Of a DNA stretch of 53,367 nucleotides, positions 50,982-53,367 are shown one piece after another. Within the stretch, counting starts at the first letter, position 1, and each line of letters starts with the position of its first letter. A model generated the notes under the pieces. It did not search any database. It saw only the letters and a list, made by a program, of their open reading frames with translations, and had not been told where the DNA came from. Where the stretch lies: the NCBI GenBank assembly GCA_049692255.1, contig JBAVOR010000027.1, forward strand, positions 1 to 53,367. Reading direction: 5' to 3'. Source of the DNA: JBAVOR01 sp049692255. GTDB taxonomy: Bacteria; Babelota; Babeliae; Babelales; JACPOV01. Made by a program: the position numbers and the translations under genes.

Positions 50982-52391
50982 CTAGAGCTGCCCGTTTGCG
51001 TGCTTTGGCTCACGCTGAAAGCATCCAAAGGGAGTAAGCACTTTAGCGAACTCATCTTGAATCACTTGGATCTCTTTCTCGCTTTCTGCTTCAAATCGCA
51101 AGCAAATAACTGGTTGTGTATTCGATGCGCGAATAAGTCCCCACCCAAAAGGGAAAACAACGCGTACGCCGTCAATGGTACTTACCGTTGCGCCAGCATA
51201 GGCAGTAAAATGATTCTTAATTGCTTCCACCATCAATGGCATGTGTGCCGGCTGACAGGCAATACGCAGTTCTGGTGTGTTATATATTTTGGGAAATATA
51301 GCCAGCAATTCATCAAGTGATTGCTGTTTATAAGAGAGTATTTCACATAAGCGCAACATCGCATATATGCCATCATCATAGCCAAAATAGCGATCTTTAA
51401 AGAAGAAGTGGCAACTCAGCTCTCCCGCAAGTACTGCACCGGTGGCTGCCATCATTTTTTTTATATTTGAATGGCCCGAAGGAGCTGCATGCGCAGAGCC
51501 ACCCCATGATTGAATTAATCGTTCAAGTATGGCAGAACATTTAATATCATACACAACTGCAGCTGATCGATTTTTTTGTACGATCTCTTGCGCAAATAAT
51601 GCCAATAGTTTATCACCAAACACTAACTCACCGTGTTGCGTAAGCGGCGCCATGCGATCACCATCTCCATCAAACCCGATCCCTAACGGCACCTGGCGGA
51701 GCCCCATCTCTTTTTGGAGTAGCACCATATTTTCTGCTACCGTAGGGTCAGCTTCATGGTTAGGATAGGTTCCATCAATAGTATCAAACAACAGTGAAGC
51801 ATTTGGCCATTGCAATGCACGAATAAGTTGTGGCAACACCGCACCGGTGGCACCATTACCGCAATCGATTAAGAGTGCATAATGCCACCCTTTCAAGTGA
51901 GCAAACTGCGCAACCAAATACGCAACATAGGCATCAATTAAGAAATGCTCGCTGTAAACCCCTTTATGCTCAGCCGTTATGCGAGCTCCGCTGTGCACCA
52001 GCTCTTTAATTGCTTGGATTTGTGCGCCAGCTATTGCTGCAGTCCCCAAACACATTTTAATACCATTATATTCAGGTCCATTGTGTGATGCGGTGATCAT
52101 TAATCCGCCATCTACCGGTAACTGGTGCAAAGCAAAGTAAAGCACTGGCGTGGGGCACAGCCCAATAAAAATAACGTCTATGCCACTATCGACAAACGCT
52201 TGCACCAGCAGCTCTTTGATAGACGCAGAATGTATCCGACCATCCATTGCTAACGCAACTGTACGGAGGTCAGATTTTTGTGATTGCATGTACACTGCAA
52301 TGGCACAGCCAATAGCGTACGCATCAGATATAGACCATTCTTGATCAATAATACCGCGAATATCATATTGGCGAAACAGTGAATCTTGCAT
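50982..52391 (-). CDS. phosphomannomutase/phosphoglucomutase
   Basis: 469 residues. The four alpha-phosphohexomutase loops are present: LMITASHNGPEYNGIK with phospho-Ser102, GIGFDGDGDRMAPL (Mg site 241-246), LAGELSCHFFFKDRY (sugar loop, Cys where Gly is usual) and RASNTQPVICLRFEAES (phosphate site). It interconverts hexose 1- and 6-phosphates for surface polysaccharide or glycan synthesis. AAAGGA precedes the ATG. First gene of a pmm-nfo pair. Confidence 0.94.
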   Translation of the reverse strand: MQDSLFRQYDIRGIIDQEWSISDAYAIGCAIAVYMQSQKSDLRTVALAMDGRIHSASIKELLVQAFVDSGIDVIFIGLCPTPVLYFALHQLPVDGGLMITASHNGPEYNGIKMCLGTAAIAGAQIQAIKELVHSGARITAEHKGVYSEHFLIDAYVAYLVAQFAHLKGWHYALLIDCGNGATGAVLPQLIRALQWPNASLLFDTIDGTYPNHEADPTVAENMVLLQKEMGLRQVPLGIGFDGDGDRMAPLTQHGELVFGDKLLALFAQEIVQKNRSAAVVYDIKCSAILERLIQSWGGSAHAAPSGHSNIKKMMAATGAVLAGELSCHFFFKDRYFGYDDGIYAMLRLCEILSYKQQSLDELLAIFPKIYNTPELRIACQPAHMPLMVEAIKNHFTAYAGATVSTIDGVRVVFPFGWGLIRASNTQPVICLRFEAESEKEIQVIQDEFAKVLTPFGCFQREPKHANGQL

Positions 52392-52408
52392 ACAACTTGA
52401 TCCTTTAT

Positions 52409-53362
52409 TTATTTAACAATAATATTCCCATAACAATGATCATTGATATATTCTGCTGCACTCACTGCGATAGCGCGTAAAGACCCATCTCTTATCGTCT
52501 GTTGGAAGTTGGTATCATATTTCTCGATTATTTTTTCAACTAACTCTTTCTGATGTTTTGATAAGCTTTTATCTTCCTTTATTTTTTGCTTATATTTACA
52601 AAACAAATCTAGACCAGTAATAAATGCAAATGCTTGATTTTCTTTTCTTATCTGTTGCCCACCAAGTACGGCAATACCCACATTTGTTATATAGTGCGAG
52701 CACATATGCTCCCAATTAAAAGTGCCTGCTGTGCATATTACCGGAACATGTAATCCAACAGCATTCTGTACAATGCCAAGGAGTTTCTCTTCGTGATTAG
52801 TATTGTTAAAGATATCATGTATCCGCCTCTGTATAGCAAAGGTCATAGTATTGTTGGGAATATAACTACACACCTTCTTAGATAATTCTTCCGTTAAAAA
52901 CGTAAGTGGATAATGAGATAGCGCAGTCTGATCATTATAAAGAGTATTTATCAATGCGATTTCTCGCGCATACAGAGACTGTGCTCGGGTAAAACTTTTA
53001 GCTTTTTTGCTAGAATATTCTTGTTCCACTCTCACCTGATTTTGCGTTATCTGAACTATGGCTAAGGCTTGTTTAGCAAGATACTGATCTTTTTGCATAA
53101 TGGCAGCCCACTGGATAACATTCAGATGGTTATTTGGCATCAATATTTTCTTATCTTGCACTTCGCTTCCACACCTATCTACATTTAGTAGACCCCCAAA
53201 AGGATCATCTGTAGAATCGGTTGAAAGAGAGACAATGCATGGCAATTCAGAAAATAGATCCATTTCCGAAGGCACAAAATCTGCCGCGCGTGCAGCATGA
53301 ATCGTTAAAAGTAGTAATAACAATAAACAAGAATAGATGCTGTTGTGTATACCGTGCTGCAT
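52409..53362 (-). CDS. exported protein of unknown function
   Basis: 317 residues with a strong signal peptide (IYSCLLLLLLLTIHAARA). The mature part is helical and charged, with six Cys spread along its length (for example LPCIVSLS, VCSYIPN, VPVICTAG, DLFCKYK). No known domain. Its start lies 5 bases from the window edge, so the promoter is not seen. It ends 17 bases before the phosphohexomutase start. Confidence 0.75.
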   Translation of the reverse strand: MQHGIHNSIYSCLLLLLLLTIHAARAADFVPSEMDLFSELPCIVSLSTDSTDDPFGGLLNVDRCGSEVQDKKILMPNNHLNVIQWAAIMQKDQYLAKQALAIVQITQNQVRVEQEYSSKKAKSFTRAQSLYAREIALINTLYNDQTALSHYPLTFLTEELSKKVCSYIPNNTMTFAIQRRIHDIFNNTNHEEKLLGIVQNAVGLHVPVICTAGTFNWEHMCSHYITNVGIAVLGGQQIRKENQAFAFITGLDLFCKYKQKIKEDKSLSKHQKELVEKIIEKYDTNFQQTIRDGSLRAIAVSAAEYINDHCYGNIIVK

Positions 53363-53367
53363 ATCGC

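Overview
The window reads as a compact, fairly AT-rich bacterial chromosome segment, mostly with genes end to end. Very many predicted products are exported: I see about twenty short or long proteins with N-terminal signal peptides and no recognisable enzyme domain, plus ankyrin-repeat and F-box-like proteins, a secreted PPP-type phosphatase and a secreted DUF1796 protein. This sits beside normal housekeeping genes (gatCA, rsmG, mreC, secD, pgsA, plsY, serS, HU, tatD, gap, nfo, RNase HI). The combination suggests a host-associated, protist-symbiont-like bacterium, most like Candidatus Dependentiae (TM6). That placement is inference from gene content; no rRNA is present to settle it.

Layout. 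0-8.2 kb is an accessory region. It holds secreted proteins, an ankyrin/F-box-like protein, a VOC-EVE-MarR operon with a clear promoter and operator, a pair of small membrane paralogues, and two divergent Nudix genes (one frameshifted in its Nudix box). It ends with a HigB/HigA-like toxin-antitoxin pair bracketed by two decayed serine-recombinase genes. 8.2-8.8 kb is a tRNA cluster (Val-Asn-Asp), each tRNA followed by a hairpin repeat that includes its CCA end. 8.8-22.8 kb holds mreC, DUF1796, PAP2, a Cys-rich secreted protein, the rsmG-MATE-gatC-gatA run, an OMPDC-superfamily enzyme and a 1601-residue exported helical protein. 23-28.8 kb is an island of exported proteins with individual promoters. 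28.8-33.5 kb (all minus) is secD, tRNA-Met, pgsA, plsY, an archaeal/eukaryotic-type ATP-dependent DNA ligase and an ankyrin protein. 33.7-40.5 kb has tRNA-Leu, an M50-like protease, a Pro/Ala-rich coiled-coil protein, a PNPOx-like protein, DUF4381, DUF58, serS and HU. 40.7-43 kb is tatD followed by a tandem duplication that carried the 3' end of tatD along with a small secreted gene. 43-46.2 kb (minus) is tRNA(CAT), zinc-ribbon COG1579, RNase HI, SpoIID-like and YdjM-like. 46.3-53.4 kb has an exported glycine-rich protein, GAPDH, an ABC exporter, endonuclease IV, phosphohexomutase and another exported protein.

Two families of dispersed palindromic repeats run through the window. R1 hairpins are fused to the CCA ends of four of the six tRNAs. 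R2 elements (four copies, about 100-160 bp) lie between genes near 11.6, 17.1, 37.2 and 40.0 kb. Compactness is also visible in convergent genes that share stop-codon bases and in ATGA/TGATG overlaps inside operons.
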